NCBI GenBank assembly: GCA_000153745.1
Contig: DS022282.1
Location: forward strand, 478,027-542,026
Reading direction: 5' to 3'
DNA length: 64,000 nt
From: Rhodobacterales bacterium HTCC2255
GTDB taxonomy: Bacteria; Pseudomonadota; Alphaproteobacteria; Rhodobacterales; Rhodobacteraceae
The notes under the pieces are model-generated. The model saw only the letters and a list, made by a program, of their open reading frames with translations, ran no database searches and had not been told where the DNA came from. A program made the translations under genes and the position numbers. Below, in pieces: positions 47,521-56,981 of this stretch. Every line of letters starts with the position of its first letter. Position 1 is the stretch's first letter.

Positions 47521-48126
47521 ATGACTAATTCTGACAAAATTCGCCTTGGTAGTGAAATACGAGAGGTTCGAAAAGCACGCGGGCTGACACTTAATAATCT
47601 TAGTTCAATGTTAAGTTGCTCGACAGCCTATCTTAGCCGTATAGAAAGAGGAACGGCACAAGTATCAGAGATCTTAATTGTAGAAATTAGTACGGCTTTA
47701 AATATAGAAAAAAACTGGTTTTTTCCGAATAAATTAGGGGTTGGCCCGTTAGAAATAGCTCATGTAGTTAGGTCACAAAACCGTCGCCCATTATCAGACA
47801 TGTATACCAGGTCAGAAGCTGAACTTGGATTTAGAGACGAACTCCTTTCCAGTACTTTATCAGGCCAATGTTACCTAATTATGTCACACTTTCCACCAGG
47901 TGTAGGAGAACCACCATCACCGCAAGAAGGATTTGTTTATGAGGGAGAGCAACACGCGATTGTAATTTCCGGAGAAGTCGAATTAAAATTAGGAGATGAA
48001 AAAATTGTATTACGAAAGGGTGATAGTTTATCATATCCAACAATGATCGCACATCGTTTTTGCAATAGAACTGACAAAGAAGCGACTGTGGTCTGGGCCA
48101 TGTCACCAGTAAGAATTAGCTGGTGA
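47521..48126 (+). CDS. XRE-family regulator with C-terminal cupin
   Basis: A 201-aa regulator: a helix-turn-helix of the XRE type (residues about 10-65, ARGLTLNNLSSMLSCSTAYLSRIERG) joined to a cupin sensor domain (about 125-200, including HAIVISGEVELKLGDEKIVLRKGDSLSYP). Such proteins, like PuuR, bind a small metabolite in the cupin. It is divergent from the monooxygenase module and separated by a perfect inverted repeat, so it most likely controls that module and itself. Confidence 0.88.
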   Translation: MTNSDKIRLGSEIREVRKARGLTLNNLSSMLSCSTAYLSRIERGTAQVSEILIVEISTALNIEKNWFFPNKLGVGPLEIAHVVRSQNRRPLSDMYTRSEAELGFRDELLSSTLSGQCYLIMSHFPPGVGEPPSPQEGFVYEGEQHAIVISGEVELKLGDEKIVLRKGDSLSYPTMIAHRFCNRTDKEATVVWAMSPVRISW

Positions 48127-48172
48127 TCATCTAAATAATTAAATTTTAATACACTTTATATTACTAAATTAT

Positions 48173-48862
48173 CTAAACACCTAAATATTTGTCAGCAATA
48201 TTAGTTGTTAGATTACTTGGAATTCCACTCCAAACAGTTTCACCACGCTCTAAGATAAAACAATTATCTGACAAAGCTAATAATTCTTTCAAAGTCTTAT
48301 CTACAATTAGAATTGATATACCCTCATCTTTTAATTTGTGTATTGCTTCCCAAATTTCTTGACGGATTACAGGAGCCAAACCTTCTGTAGCTTCATCTAA
48401 AATTAATAGTTTAGGATTAGTCATAAGGGCGCGCGCAATAACTAACATTTGTTGCTCTCCACCTGAAAGGGTTGAAGCAGATTGTTTTGACCGTTCCTCT
48501 AATTTAGGAAATAAATTATATACTTGTTGTAGACCCCAAGGCCCACTGGTTGAAGCTGCCGTTAAGTTCTCAAGAACACTTAAATTTGGAAAAACGCGGC
48601 GTCCTTCAGGGACCAAGCCTATGCCTTTGCGCGCAATATTATGTGATGGGATTGAGGTTATAGAAGTTCCCGCAAACTCAATTTTTCCTTCAACACGAGA
48701 CATCATTCCAAGTATTGAAGATATAGTAGTTGATTTACCCATACCATTCCTTCCCATAAGTGAAATCACTTGTCCCTCTTCAACAGTCAGACCTACATTA
48801 TACAGAACTTGAGTATTTTCGTACCATGCCTTCAATCCTTCAACATTTAGAAGTATGCTCAT
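48173..48862 (-). CDS. livF: branched-chain amino acid-type ABC transporter ATPase LivF
   Basis: A 229-aa ATPase of the HAAT family: Walker A GRNGMGKST, signature LSGGEQQMLV, Walker B LLILDEATEGLAP, typical of LivF. The GMGKST variant is the usual LivF form. It overlaps livG by 4 bp and ends the operon. Confidence 0.9.
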   Translation of the reverse strand: MSILLNVEGLKAWYENTQVLYNVGLTVEEGQVISLMGRNGMGKSTTISSILGMMSRVEGKIEFAGTSITSIPSHNIARKGIGLVPEGRRVFPNLSVLENLTAASTSGPWGLQQVYNLFPKLEERSKQSASTLSGGEQQMLVIARALMTNPKLLILDEATEGLAPVIRQEIWEAIHKLKDEGISILIVDKTLKELLALSDNCFILERGETVWSGIPSNLTTNIADKYLGV

Positions 48863-49611
48863 AGGTCTTCACTCCCAAGGTAAGCTTCTTTGACGTTTGC
48901 ATTACTTCGAATTTCATCCACAGTTCCAGTGGCAATAATACGTCCATAAACTAAAACTGAAATACGATCTGCTAGTGCAAAAATGGCATCCATATCATGT
49001 TCGATAAGTAATATTGGCGCCCTACTCTTTAATTTTGCCAATTGTTTCGTCATGACTTTTGATCCTGCTGCTCCCAATCCAGCCATTGGTTCATCAAGTA
49101 AAAATACTTTTGGTTCCAAAGCCAACGCCATTGAGATCTCTAACTTACGCCTTTCACCATGACTCAGTTCTGATGCAAGAATAAACATACGTAGTTTCAG
49201 ATCTACTTGATCCAAATAACCATGCGCAGCATTAATTAATTCTTGGTTTTTGGATACTGGTTTCCAAAATTTAAAAGTCTGCCCTAGATTTCCCTGAATG
49301 GCCAATATTACGTTTTCGAGCACAGTGATGCTTGGAATTATAGAAGAAACTTGGAAACTACGTGCCAGCCCCATTTTAGCACGTTGAAAAACTGGTTGAT
49401 TTGATATTTCATTTTCTCCAAGAACAATTTTTCCACTGTCTTGCTTAATTTCACCTGAGATTTGCTTTATCAATGTAGATTTTCCGGCGCCATTGGGACC
49501 AATAAGCCCATGTATTTCGTCTTGATATAAATCAATTGATACATCTTCATTTGCAATTACTGCACCAAATTTTTTTGATAAATTTTGAATAGAGAGAATT
49601 GGGCTAACCAT
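48859..49611 (-). CDS. livG: branched-chain amino acid-type ABC transporter ATPase LivG
   Basis: A 250-aa ATPase: Walker A GPNGAGKST, signature LSHGERRKLEI, Walker B VFLLDEPMAGLG, and the H-loop in LIEHDMDAIF. The SHGERR signature and the MAGLG segment are the LivG hallmark. It overlaps livM by 8 bp and livF by 4 bp. Confidence 0.9.
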   Translation of the reverse strand: MVSPILSIQNLSKKFGAVIANEDVSIDLYQDEIHGLIGPNGAGKSTLIKQISGEIKQDSGKIVLGENEISNQPVFQRAKMGLARSFQVSSIIPSITVLENVILAIQGNLGQTFKFWKPVSKNQELINAAHGYLDQVDLKLRMFILASELSHGERRKLEISMALALEPKVFLLDEPMAGLGAAGSKVMTKQLAKLKSRAPILLIEHDMDAIFALADRISVLVYGRIIATGTVDEIRSNANVKEAYLGSEDL

Positions 49612-50584
49612 TACGGCGCTCCTTAGCTATCATCCCTATAATTCCACCTTTTGCAAACAAGACTACAATAATTAAGATAAATCCTAACCAAAACTGCCAA
49701 TTTTCTGTGATGCCCCCAAGAAATTGTTCTAAGATAATAAATAATGCTGCACCAACCAAAGGCCCAAATAACCTTGCAGTACCACCTAGGATTACAAAGA
49801 CCATTATCTCACCTGATGTATGCCAACTTAGCACTGACGGACTAACGAAACGATTGAGGTCTGTATAAAGCGCTCCAGCAAGGCCAGTGATTGCTCCAGA
49901 AATTACAAAAGCGATTAACTGAACTTTAATGGGTTCTATTCCAACCGCTGCAACTCTTTCAGGGTTTTGTTTTGCTGATTGTAATGCGAGTCCAAAATTT
50001 GAGTTTACTATTCGAGAAATTATAAAAAGAACAAATATTAATAAAACAAAACAAATGCTAAAAAAGCTAAACCCATCCATTGTATTCAAGCCTGGAAAAT
50101 TATTTCTTAAATAAACTGATAATCCATCTTCACCCCCATATGCAGGCCAGCTAATTGCAAAATAATATACCATCTGTGCAAATGCCAATGTAATCATTAT
50201 GAAGTAAACACCACTAGTCCGCAAACATAGCATTCCAATTAAAAACGCAAAGCCTCCAGAGATTAACATTGCTAGAGGTAAAATAATAAGCATCTGAGTT
50301 GTACCCTCTATAATAAAAGGCCATTCAATAATTGGGTAATAATTCAGTGCATGACTAGCCAATATACCCGAAACATATCCTCCGATGCCAAAAAAAGCAG
50401 CATGCCCAAAGGAAACAAATCCTCCATAACCCAACACTAAGTTTAATCCGGCACCAGCAATTGCTAATATCACTACTTTAGTAGCAAGAGTTATATAGTA
50501 AGGTTCATCAAGGATAAGACCTAGAAAAGGAACACTAAGAAGAAGTATGATACAGATTATATTAAAGTAATTCTCTTTAATCAT
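49604..50584 (-). CDS. livM: branched-chain amino acid-type ABC transporter permease LivM
   Basis: A 326-aa permease with about nine hydrophobic segments. GAGLNLVLGYGGFVSFGHAAFFGIGGYV is the LivM start region, and SAKQNPERVAAVGI is the coupling loop. It overlaps livH by 4 bp and livG by 8 bp. Confidence 0.9.
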   Translation of the reverse strand: MIKENYFNIICIILLLSVPFLGLILDEPYYITLATKVVILAIAGAGLNLVLGYGGFVSFGHAAFFGIGGYVSGILASHALNYYPIIEWPFIIEGTTQMLIILPLAMLISGGFAFLIGMLCLRTSGVYFIMITLAFAQMVYYFAISWPAYGGEDGLSVYLRNNFPGLNTMDGFSFFSICFVLLIFVLFIISRIVNSNFGLALQSAKQNPERVAAVGIEPIKVQLIAFVISGAITGLAGALYTDLNRFVSPSVLSWHTSGEIMVFVILGGTARLFGPLVGAALFIILEQFLGGITENWQFWLGFILIIVVLFAKGGIIGMIAKERRNG

Positions 50585-51504
50585 TTTGCATTATTCCCAA
50601 ATAAACCCGACGGCTTCCAAATCAAGACTGCTGCCATAAGAATATAAATCATCATTGATGATAAAGCTGATCCGATATCAGTTGCTGAAGATGGATTCAA
50701 AAATATCTTAAAAAATGATGGAAGCAAAAAACGACCCAATGTGTCAGTAAGCCCAACCAAAATAGCACCAACCAAAGCCCCTTTAATAGACCCAATACCA
50801 CCAATTACAATTACAACAAATGCCAATATGAGCACCGGTTCCCCCATTCCCACCTCAACTGACTGTATTGCTCCAACCATTGCACCAGCAAGGCCAGCTA
50901 ATGCTGCACCCAATGCGAAAACCAAAGTATATAATTTAGATATATCAACACCAAGCGCTGCAATCATCTCACGATCGCTTTCACCTGCTCTGATACGAAC
51001 TCCAAGTCTAGTTTTACTAATGAGTGAAAATAGTCCAACTGCAATAAGGATACCAACCACAATAATCATCATGCGATATTTAGAATATTCAATTCCTAAA
51101 GGTAAACTTAGAGTACCTGATAGAATTTCTGGAACATCCAAAAATAGGGGAAAAGCACCAAAAATCCAGCGCATTGCTTCTGAGAAAAGCAAAATTAATG
51201 CAAAAGTAGCCAGAACTTGATCCAAATGATCACGCTTATATAATCTTCGGATAATAACAATTTCTACAATAACACCAGCTATGGCTGCAGCCATTAAACT
51301 AGCGACTAAACCCAACCAAAACGATCCAGTCCAAGATGCAATTGCAGCAGCTGCAAAAGCTCCAATCATGTACAAAGAGCCATGAGCAAGATTAATTAGC
51401 CCCATGACACCAAAAACCAACGTCAATCCAGCTGACATTAAAAATAACATCACGCCAAACTGAAGCCCGTTTAAGACTTGCTCTAAAAATAAGCTGATGC
51501 TCAT
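50581..51504 (-). CDS. livH: branched-chain amino acid-type ABC transporter permease LivH
   Basis: A 307-aa permease with eight or so hydrophobic segments. GLQFGVMLFLMSAGLTLVFGVMGLINLAHGS and VIVIGGIGSIKGALVGAILVG are classic LivH segments, and GESDREMIAALGVDI is the coupling loop. It lies 51 bp after livK with a hairpin in the gap. Confidence 0.9.
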   Translation of the reverse strand: MSISLFLEQVLNGLQFGVMLFLMSAGLTLVFGVMGLINLAHGSLYMIGAFAAAAIASWTGSFWLGLVASLMAAAIAGVIVEIVIIRRLYKRDHLDQVLATFALILLFSEAMRWIFGAFPLFLDVPEILSGTLSLPLGIEYSKYRMMIIVVGILIAVGLFSLISKTRLGVRIRAGESDREMIAALGVDISKLYTLVFALGAALAGLAGAMVGAIQSVEVGMGEPVLILAFVVIVIGGIGSIKGALVGAILVGLTDTLGRFLLPSFFKIFLNPSSATDIGSALSSMMIYILMAAVLIWKPSGLFGNNAK

Positions 51505-51526
51505 AGGAAAATACCTAGTAAATCAA

Positions 51527-51545
51527 GTGGGCTAAAACAGCCCAC
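51527..51545 (-). terminator. intercistronic hairpin between livK and livH
   Basis: GTGGGCT-AAAAC-AGCCCAC forms a 7-bp GC-rich stem in the 51-bp gap after livK. No T-run follows on the coding strand, so it is probably a stabilising or partial-attenuation element. Confidence 0.6.
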
Positions 51546-51555
51546 CTGAATCTAA

Positions 51556-52689
51556 TTACATTTTACATTCGCTAACATAAGCGTTTGAACGATCTTTCAA
51601 TCCTGTGGCTACGATTTTATTTGTGAAAATATCACCTTCTTTGATAACCTCACGAACATAAATATCTTGGATTGGATGGTTGTTAGTATCGAAACTAAAA
51701 CTACCTCTCGTGGATGCAAAATCAGCTTTTTTCAGTGCCTTACGAAATGCATCTTGATCATTTACACTAGTAGTTTTTAAGGCAGATGCTAGAAGATTTG
51801 CTGTGTCGTAGCCTTGTGAAGCATACAATGAAGGCAATCTTCCATACTCAGCTTGAAAGTCTGCAACAAATTTAACGTTTGCGTCATTGTCCAAGTCTTT
51901 TGACCATTGAGATGTATTCTTCACACCCATTGCAGCTGCACCAACAGCTTGCAAGATACCTTGATCAAAAGAGAATGCAGGACCAACAACTGGCAGATCT
52001 ATGCCTGACTGTGCAAACTGCTTCATAAATCCAATACCCATGCCACCTGGTAAGAAGAAAAATACAGAATCTGCTCCTGATGCACGAATTTGTGCTATTT
52101 CAGCCGCATAATCTTTTTGACCTAACTTAGTATAAATTTCACCAGCCAATTCTCCCTCATAGAAGCGCTTGTATCCAGTCAAAGCATCTTTACCAGCAGG
52201 ATAGTTTGGAGCCATTATAAAAGAATTCTTATAGCCTTCAGAGTTTGCGTATCCGCCTGCAGCTTCATGCAAATTGTCATTTTGCCATGCCACATTAAAA
52301 TAATTCTTATGACATCCAGCACCAGCCAAAGCAGATGGGCCTGCATTTGGTGAAAGATAAATTTTTCCTTGATTTACTGCTGCTGGTACAACTGCCATAG
52401 CCAAGTTAGACCATATAATTCCAGTTAAAATATCAACTTTTTCAGATTGGATCATTTTATCCGCCAACTGCACTGCTATATCTGGCTTACGTTGATCATC
52501 TTCAATTACAACTTCAATGTCATTATTGCCTTTGAGCGCTAATAAGAAACCATCTCGGACATCAATTCCCAATCCAGATCCCCCACCAGATAATGTGGTG
52601 ATCATCCCGACCTTCGCTTTGTGATCATCTGCAAAAACCGGTAATGCAATAACAGCACTTAACGCAAACATACTTATCAGTTTTTTCAC
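51556..52689 (-). CDS. livK: branched-chain amino acid/amide-type periplasmic binding protein (LivK-like)
   Basis: A type I periplasmic binding protein of 377 aa. A signal peptide ends near LPVFADD; the mature protein begins KAKVGMITTLSGGGSGLGID, a LivK-like opening, and YLSPNAGPSALAGAGCHKNYF follows. The start is GTG at 52689, preceded by GGGAGGA at ideal spacing; a longer in-frame ATG would put that ribosome site inside the coding region. The ligand could be an amino acid, amide, urea or aromatic acid. Confidence 0.88.
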   Translation of the reverse strand: MKKLISMFALSAVIALPVFADDHKAKVGMITTLSGGGSGLGIDVRDGFLLALKGNNDIEVVIEDDQRKPDIAVQLADKMIQSEKVDILTGIIWSNLAMAVVPAAVNQGKIYLSPNAGPSALAGAGCHKNYFNVAWQNDNLHEAAGGYANSEGYKNSFIMAPNYPAGKDALTGYKRFYEGELAGEIYTKLGQKDYAAEIAQIRASGADSVFFFLPGGMGIGFMKQFAQSGIDLPVVGPAFSFDQGILQAVGAAAMGVKNTSQWSKDLDNDANVKFVADFQAEYGRLPSLYASQGYDTANLLASALKTTSVNDQDAFRKALKKADFASTRGSFSFDTNNHPIQDIYVREVIKEGDIFTNKIVATGLKDRSNAYVSECKM

Positions 52690-52763
52690 TTTTTGTTCCT
52701 CCCAAAACATATTTAATGCGGTCAATAATATCCGCATGATTAATAACGCTTTAATTATTCGTA

Positions 52764-53435
52764 CTAGTCAAGAAGGAAAGCTTGAATGGCTTTAGCCATT
52801 TTTTGTCCAAATCGTTGATGATTTTCTTTATCCCAGTGAATTGGATCAAGCTCAGATGAAGAGCCAAATTGGTTACCATCGATCATATTTATATTCACAG
52901 CATTGCAAGCCCGTTTCAAAGTATCCACTAATAAAATTGATTTTTCATATGCCCCTACCCATTCCTCAAATCTGTCCCATTTTAAGTCACTTACTCTTTG
53001 CCCAATTATTAGTGGACAAATTACGCTTACATTAGGCGTTTGATCAGAAAACCATCCACCTCTACCTGCAGGTGTAGATCTAGCAATTTCCGCAAGGTTA
53101 ACAATTGCTTCTGCTATATCATTTATATTTCTATCAAACTTTGCTTTTAAGTCATTGGTTCCAAGCATTATTAAGACATGATCTAGCGGTTGGTGTGATA
53201 ATAAAACTGCCTCAAGAGTTGCCTCCCCATTAAATGATGATCCTAATTCTGGATCAGCAAGATTTGTAGTTCGCGCAGGAAGACACTCCTCTATTAAAGT
53301 GATTGAAAGGTCGTACGATAAATGTTTGTCCATTTCAACTGGCCAGCGATCTTGAAACCGTTCCCCACTACCATCATCTAAATATCCCCAGCTATTTGAA
53401 TCTCCATAAACCAAAATGCGCTTATTTTCAGACAT
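52764..53435 (-). CDS. SGNH/GDSL hydrolase
   Basis: A 223-aa esterase of the SGNH type. Block I ILVYGDSNSWGY carries the nucleophile serine, block III reads MLGTNDLK, and the C-terminal DPIHWDKENH supplies the Asp-His pair. No signal peptide, so it is cytoplasmic. Directly upstream of livK on the same strand (74 bp), which suggests it hydrolyses an ester imported by the Liv-type system. The start at 53435 (MSENKR) is chosen over an ATG 12 bp upstream; the evidence is weak either way. Confidence 0.83.
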   Translation of the reverse strand: MSENKRILVYGDSNSWGYLDDGSGERFQDRWPVEMDKHLSYDLSITLIEECLPARTTNLADPELGSSFNGEATLEAVLLSHQPLDHVLIMLGTNDLKAKFDRNINDIAEAIVNLAEIARSTPAGRGGWFSDQTPNVSVICPLIIGQRVSDLKWDRFEEWVGAYEKSILLVDTLKRACNAVNINMIDGNQFGSSSELDPIHWDKENHQRFGQKMAKAIQAFLLD

Positions 53436-53447
53436 TAGTTTCCTCAA

Positions 53448-53709
53448 TTAAAATAAATCGATATTACTCTAATATTAAATACACATAAATTAATTTTTAT
53501 ATAGTTGTGTTATGTCTTTGAGTTGAGAAAATTTACGTAAGATGATATAATCAACTGTATTTATTACATTTTTCTAAATAAAATATGATAATGAATTTTA
53601 TATTTTTAATTTAAACGAAAAAAAGCGAACATTCTTTATTGAAGTTTCATCTGAATTAGTGTTCCATAATATTTCTAAATTATAGAGTTCATTACATCTG
53701 AAATGGTTA
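53448..53709. other. AT-rich intergenic region upstream of the TAXI-TRAP operon
   Basis: Part of a 320-bp divergent gap between the SGNH hydrolase and TAXI receptor genes. It is extremely AT-rich with no ORF, RNA gene or terminator that I can recognise, and presumably holds both promoters. Confidence 0.4.
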
Positions 53710-53723
53710 ATTAACTAGTTAAT
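53710..53723. promoter_or_regulatory. 14-bp perfect palindrome upstream of the TAXI-TRAP operon
   Basis: ATTAACTAGTTAAT is fully self-complementary and ends 45 bp before the receptor start codon, a position suited to an operator near the promoter. No cognate regulator is encoded nearby. Confidence 0.4.
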
Positions 53724-53768
53724 CTTCTGAACAGATATAATTTTTAAAAAAAACAAAAAGGGAAAAAA

Positions 53769-54773
53769 ATGATTAAATTATTTAAAACAGCTGCCTTAAG
53801 TGCTGTATTAGCGCTTGGTCTTGCAGGGAACGCATCTGCCCAAGACATAAACTTCTTTACAATAGGAACAGGCGGAACAGCTTATACTTATTATCCTGTT
53901 GGCGGTGTGATTGCTAATGCAATTTCTAAACCACCAGGCTCACGTGAGTGTGGCAAAGGTGGATCTTGTGGCGTTGATGGCCTAATAGCCTCTGCTGTGT
54001 CTTCAAGAGGTTCTGTCGATAACGTAAATGCAATAATTTCTGGTTTGCGTAATTCTGGCTTTGCACAGTCTGATGTTGCTTATTGGGCTTATACCGGAAC
54101 AGGCACCATGGAAGGAAGCAAACCTGCTACTGATCTAAGAACAATCGCAGCATTATTTGAAGAACATATTCACCTAGTCGCTTTAGCAGACAGTGGTATC
54201 AACTCTGTGGCAGACTTAGCTGGTAAGCGCGTTTCATTGGATGAGCCTGGATCTGGCACATATGTGGATGCAAATTTAATTTTAGAAGCAAATGGCCTAT
54301 CTTCTGATGACGTTACAGCAGAAGCACTTAAAGGTGGTGCAGCCGCTGAGGCATTGCGTAATGGTAAAATTGATGCATTTTTTGTAGTTGCTGGATACCC
54401 AACTGGTTCTCTAGTTGAATTAGCATCTGCAGCTGACATTAAACTTGTACCTATCGATGGTGCGGGCGCTAGAGCCTTGACTGACAAGTATGGTTTCTTT
54501 GCTTCTTCTGATATTCCAGCTGGAACATATGAAGGCGTAGCAAAAACTTCAACAGTATCAGTTGGCGCTCAATGGTTTACTTCAGCGTCTGAAGATGAAG
54601 AGTTAATCTATAATATCACAAAAGCGTTATGGAACAAAGAGTCACGTAAATTACTTGATGTGGGTCATGCCAAAGGTAAAACTATTACTCCAGATACAGC
54701 TTTAGCTGGTGTAGGTGTACCTTTACATGCAGGAGCAGAACGTTTCTATCGTGAAGTTGGTTTAGTTAAATAA
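53769..54773 (+). CDS. TAXI-family TRAP transporter periplasmic receptor
   Basis: A 334-aa receptor with a signal peptide ending at NASAQD. NFFTIGTGGTAYTYYPVGGVIANAIS is the TAXI-family opening, and FAQSDVAYWAYTGTG and RVSLDEPGSGTYVDANLIL follow the family. TAXI receptors pair with fused TRAP permeases and mostly bind carboxylates such as 2-oxoglutarate or glutamate. An AAAAAGGGAAAAAAATG start context. It is followed by an intrinsic terminator and the permease gene. Confidence 0.9.
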   Translation: MIKLFKTAALSAVLALGLAGNASAQDINFFTIGTGGTAYTYYPVGGVIANAISKPPGSRECGKGGSCGVDGLIASAVSSRGSVDNVNAIISGLRNSGFAQSDVAYWAYTGTGTMEGSKPATDLRTIAALFEEHIHLVALADSGINSVADLAGKRVSLDEPGSGTYVDANLILEANGLSSDDVTAEALKGGAAAEALRNGKIDAFFVVAGYPTGSLVELASAADIKLVPIDGAGARALTDKYGFFASSDIPAGTYEGVAKTSTVSVGAQWFTSASEDEELIYNITKALWNKESRKLLDVGHAKGKTITPDTALAGVGVPLHAGAERFYREVGLVK

Positions 54774-54792
54774 ATCATAAACAAACAATTAG

Positions 54793-54829
54793 GCCTCAGG
54801 CGCTCATGTGCCTGAGGCTGTATTTTTTT
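54793..54829 (+). terminator. intrinsic terminator/attenuator after the TAXI receptor gene
   Basis: GCCTCAGGC-GCTCATGT-GCCTGAGGC is a perfect 9-bp GC-rich stem followed by TGTATTTTTTT. It lies 20 bp after the receptor stop and before the permease start, so permease expression depends on read-through. Confidence 0.88.
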
Positions 54830-54846
54830 CTTACATGGAACTAATT

Positions 54847-56889
54847 ATGTCTACAGACACCACTCCTGAACTTACTCCAGAACAGCTAGCTGATATTGAA
54901 CGTAAATTTGACCCTGAAACAGCATTTCGCCAAACTGGAAAAACTTTAGGGTTTATGATCTCATTGATACTGGTTTTAATGTCAGTTTATCATTTTTATG
55001 CATCAGGATTTGGTTTGGTTCGCGAATTAGTTCACCGTGGCATCCACTTATCATTTGTTTTAGGACTAGTGTTTTTATTATTTGGAGCACGAAAAAATAG
55101 CGATACATTATCCCCCAAGGCTTGGTATAGGCTTGATGGAATTCCACTAATTGATATTATTTTTGCATTTTTGGCTGTCACAGCTGCTATGTATTTACCA
55201 TTATTACCTGCATCTGCTTTGGCCCAGCGTGTAGGCAACCCATCACAATTTGATGTTTTCATGGGTTCAGCTTTACTCATTCTTACTCTTGAAGCTGCTA
55301 GGCGAAGTGTTGGACCTACGCTTCCAATTATTGGTTTGATTTTTATCGGGTTTGCATATTTTGGCCCTATAATGCCTGGTGCACTAAAACATGGCGGATC
55401 ATCCTGGCTCGGCATTGTTAATCATTTATACATGACAAACCAAGGCATCTACGGAATTGCCATAGGAGTAATGGCTCAATATGTTTTCCTTTTCATTTTA
55501 TTTGGTGTTTTGGCTACGCGCATTGGTCTAGGTCAATTGTTTATCGATATGGCAATGGTAATTGCTGGACGATATTCTGGTGGCCCAGCTAAAGTTGCAA
55601 TTTTTTCAAGTGCTTTTATGGGAACAATATCAGGCTCATCAATTGCTAACACTGTCACAACCGGTGCACTTACCATCCCAGCAATGAAGCGCGTTGGTTA
55701 CCCAGCACATTTTGCGGGTGCTGTTGAGGCTACATCTTCAACTGGCGGTCAAATTACTCCTCCAATTTTGGGTGCTGCAGCATTTATAATGGTCGAATAT
55801 TTAGAGATCCCACTGCGTGATGTACTAGCCGCAGCACTTTTTCCTGCTTTACTGCACTATTTTGGCATTTTCATTATGGTGCATTTAGAAGCTAAAAAAT
55901 TAGGCTTACGTGGATTGAGATCAGAAGAATTACCAAGGCTTGGAATAGTTTTAAAAGATCATTGGCTTAGCCTTATTCCACTACTCATCTTAGTCTACAT
56001 GATCCTATCGGGCAAAACTCCAGATTTTGCAGCAGTTTATGGCATCATTGCATGTGTTGTTGTTGGCTTCCTTAATCCCAACCACAGGCTTTCTTTAAAA
56101 GATTTATGGGATAGTTTGGCAGCTGGCGCAAAAAATACTTTGGCGGTAGGTGCAGCAGCAGCGACAGTAGGAATAGTCGTAGGTGTAGTCACCTTAACTG
56201 GTGTTGGCTTTCGATTGGGATATGTTGTTGTTCAGACAGCAACAGACATTGGTACGCTTTTAAGCTCTCTGCCCTTACTTGGTTATTTTAGCGTAGCTCA
56301 ATGGGCATTGTTTACCTCTTTAATCTTAATAGCTATCTCATGCATCATAATGGGTGCAGGAATACCTACAACGGCCACATACATAATATTAGTAGCTGTG
56401 GCGGCGCCAGCATTAGCTGTGCTGAATGTAGAGCCAATTGTAGCACATTTCTTTGTTTTTTATTATGGCGTACTAGCAGATATTACGCCACCAGTTGCAT
56501 TGGCTGCATATGCCGCCGCAGGTATTGCTGGTTCCAACCCATTTAAAACTGGCAATACTGCATTTCGGCTCGGAATTGCAAAAGCTCTTGTACCTTTTGT
56601 TTTTGTTTATTCACCGGCCTTGTTGCTTATTGCAGACGGTTTCACTTGGTGGTTGTTTACAGTTACACTTATTGGGGCAATGTTAGGAATAGCATCTCTT
56701 GGGGTTGCATTCTCTGGGTACTTTATTTCTTCATTGCAAAAATGGCAGCGTTGGTGGGTAGCAATTGTTTCGTTCTTTTTTATTGCGCCAGGTTTAGCAA
56801 CCATGGCCATAGGATTGGTGCTAATGCTTCCAATTCTTTTCATGCAGATTAAGGAGTTTAAAATTAAAACAAATAATTTTATTGAATAG
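54847..56889 (+). CDS. TRAP transporter fused permease (DctQM type)
   Basis: A 680-aa membrane protein in which the small DctQ-like and large DctM-like subunits are fused, the usual partner of TAXI receptors. FSSAFMGTISGSSIANTVTTGALTIPAMKR and SSTGGQITPPILGAAAFIMVEY are the core DctM loops, with DITPPVALAAYAAAGIAG late in the protein. I chose the ATG at 54847 because earlier in-frame starts lie in or just after the terminator hairpin, and GGA lies 7 bp upstream of this ATG. Confidence 0.9.
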   Translation: MSTDTTPELTPEQLADIERKFDPETAFRQTGKTLGFMISLILVLMSVYHFYASGFGLVRELVHRGIHLSFVLGLVFLLFGARKNSDTLSPKAWYRLDGIPLIDIIFAFLAVTAAMYLPLLPASALAQRVGNPSQFDVFMGSALLILTLEAARRSVGPTLPIIGLIFIGFAYFGPIMPGALKHGGSSWLGIVNHLYMTNQGIYGIAIGVMAQYVFLFILFGVLATRIGLGQLFIDMAMVIAGRYSGGPAKVAIFSSAFMGTISGSSIANTVTTGALTIPAMKRVGYPAHFAGAVEATSSTGGQITPPILGAAAFIMVEYLEIPLRDVLAAALFPALLHYFGIFIMVHLEAKKLGLRGLRSEELPRLGIVLKDHWLSLIPLLILVYMILSGKTPDFAAVYGIIACVVVGFLNPNHRLSLKDLWDSLAAGAKNTLAVGAAAATVGIVVGVVTLTGVGFRLGYVVVQTATDIGTLLSSLPLLGYFSVAQWALFTSLILIAISCIIMGAGIPTTATYIILVAVAAPALAVLNVEPIVAHFFVFYYGVLADITPPVALAAYAAAGIAGSNPFKTGNTAFRLGIAKALVPFVFVYSPALLLIADGFTWWLFTVTLIGAMLGIASLGVAFSGYFISSLQKWQRWWVAIVSFFFIAPGLATMAIGLVLMLPILFMQIKEFKIKTNNFIE

Positions 56890-56981
56890 ACATATTGATT
56901 TAAAAGAATTCTTAAATTAGTTTTTAAAAAAAAAGACATACCGTAGAGATAATTCTTATAAATTCTTCCTAAAGGCCGCAA

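Noticed and set aside
50741-51220. 159-residue plus-strand ORF
   Set aside because: It lies wholly inside livH on the opposite strand; the translation is low-complexity (Ile, Thr, Pro, Ser-rich), typical of an antisense shadow of a membrane protein.
54808-54846. Upstream start of the fused TRAP permease
   Set aside because: The start codon lies inside the terminator hairpin; the ATG at 54847 gives a normal N-terminus.
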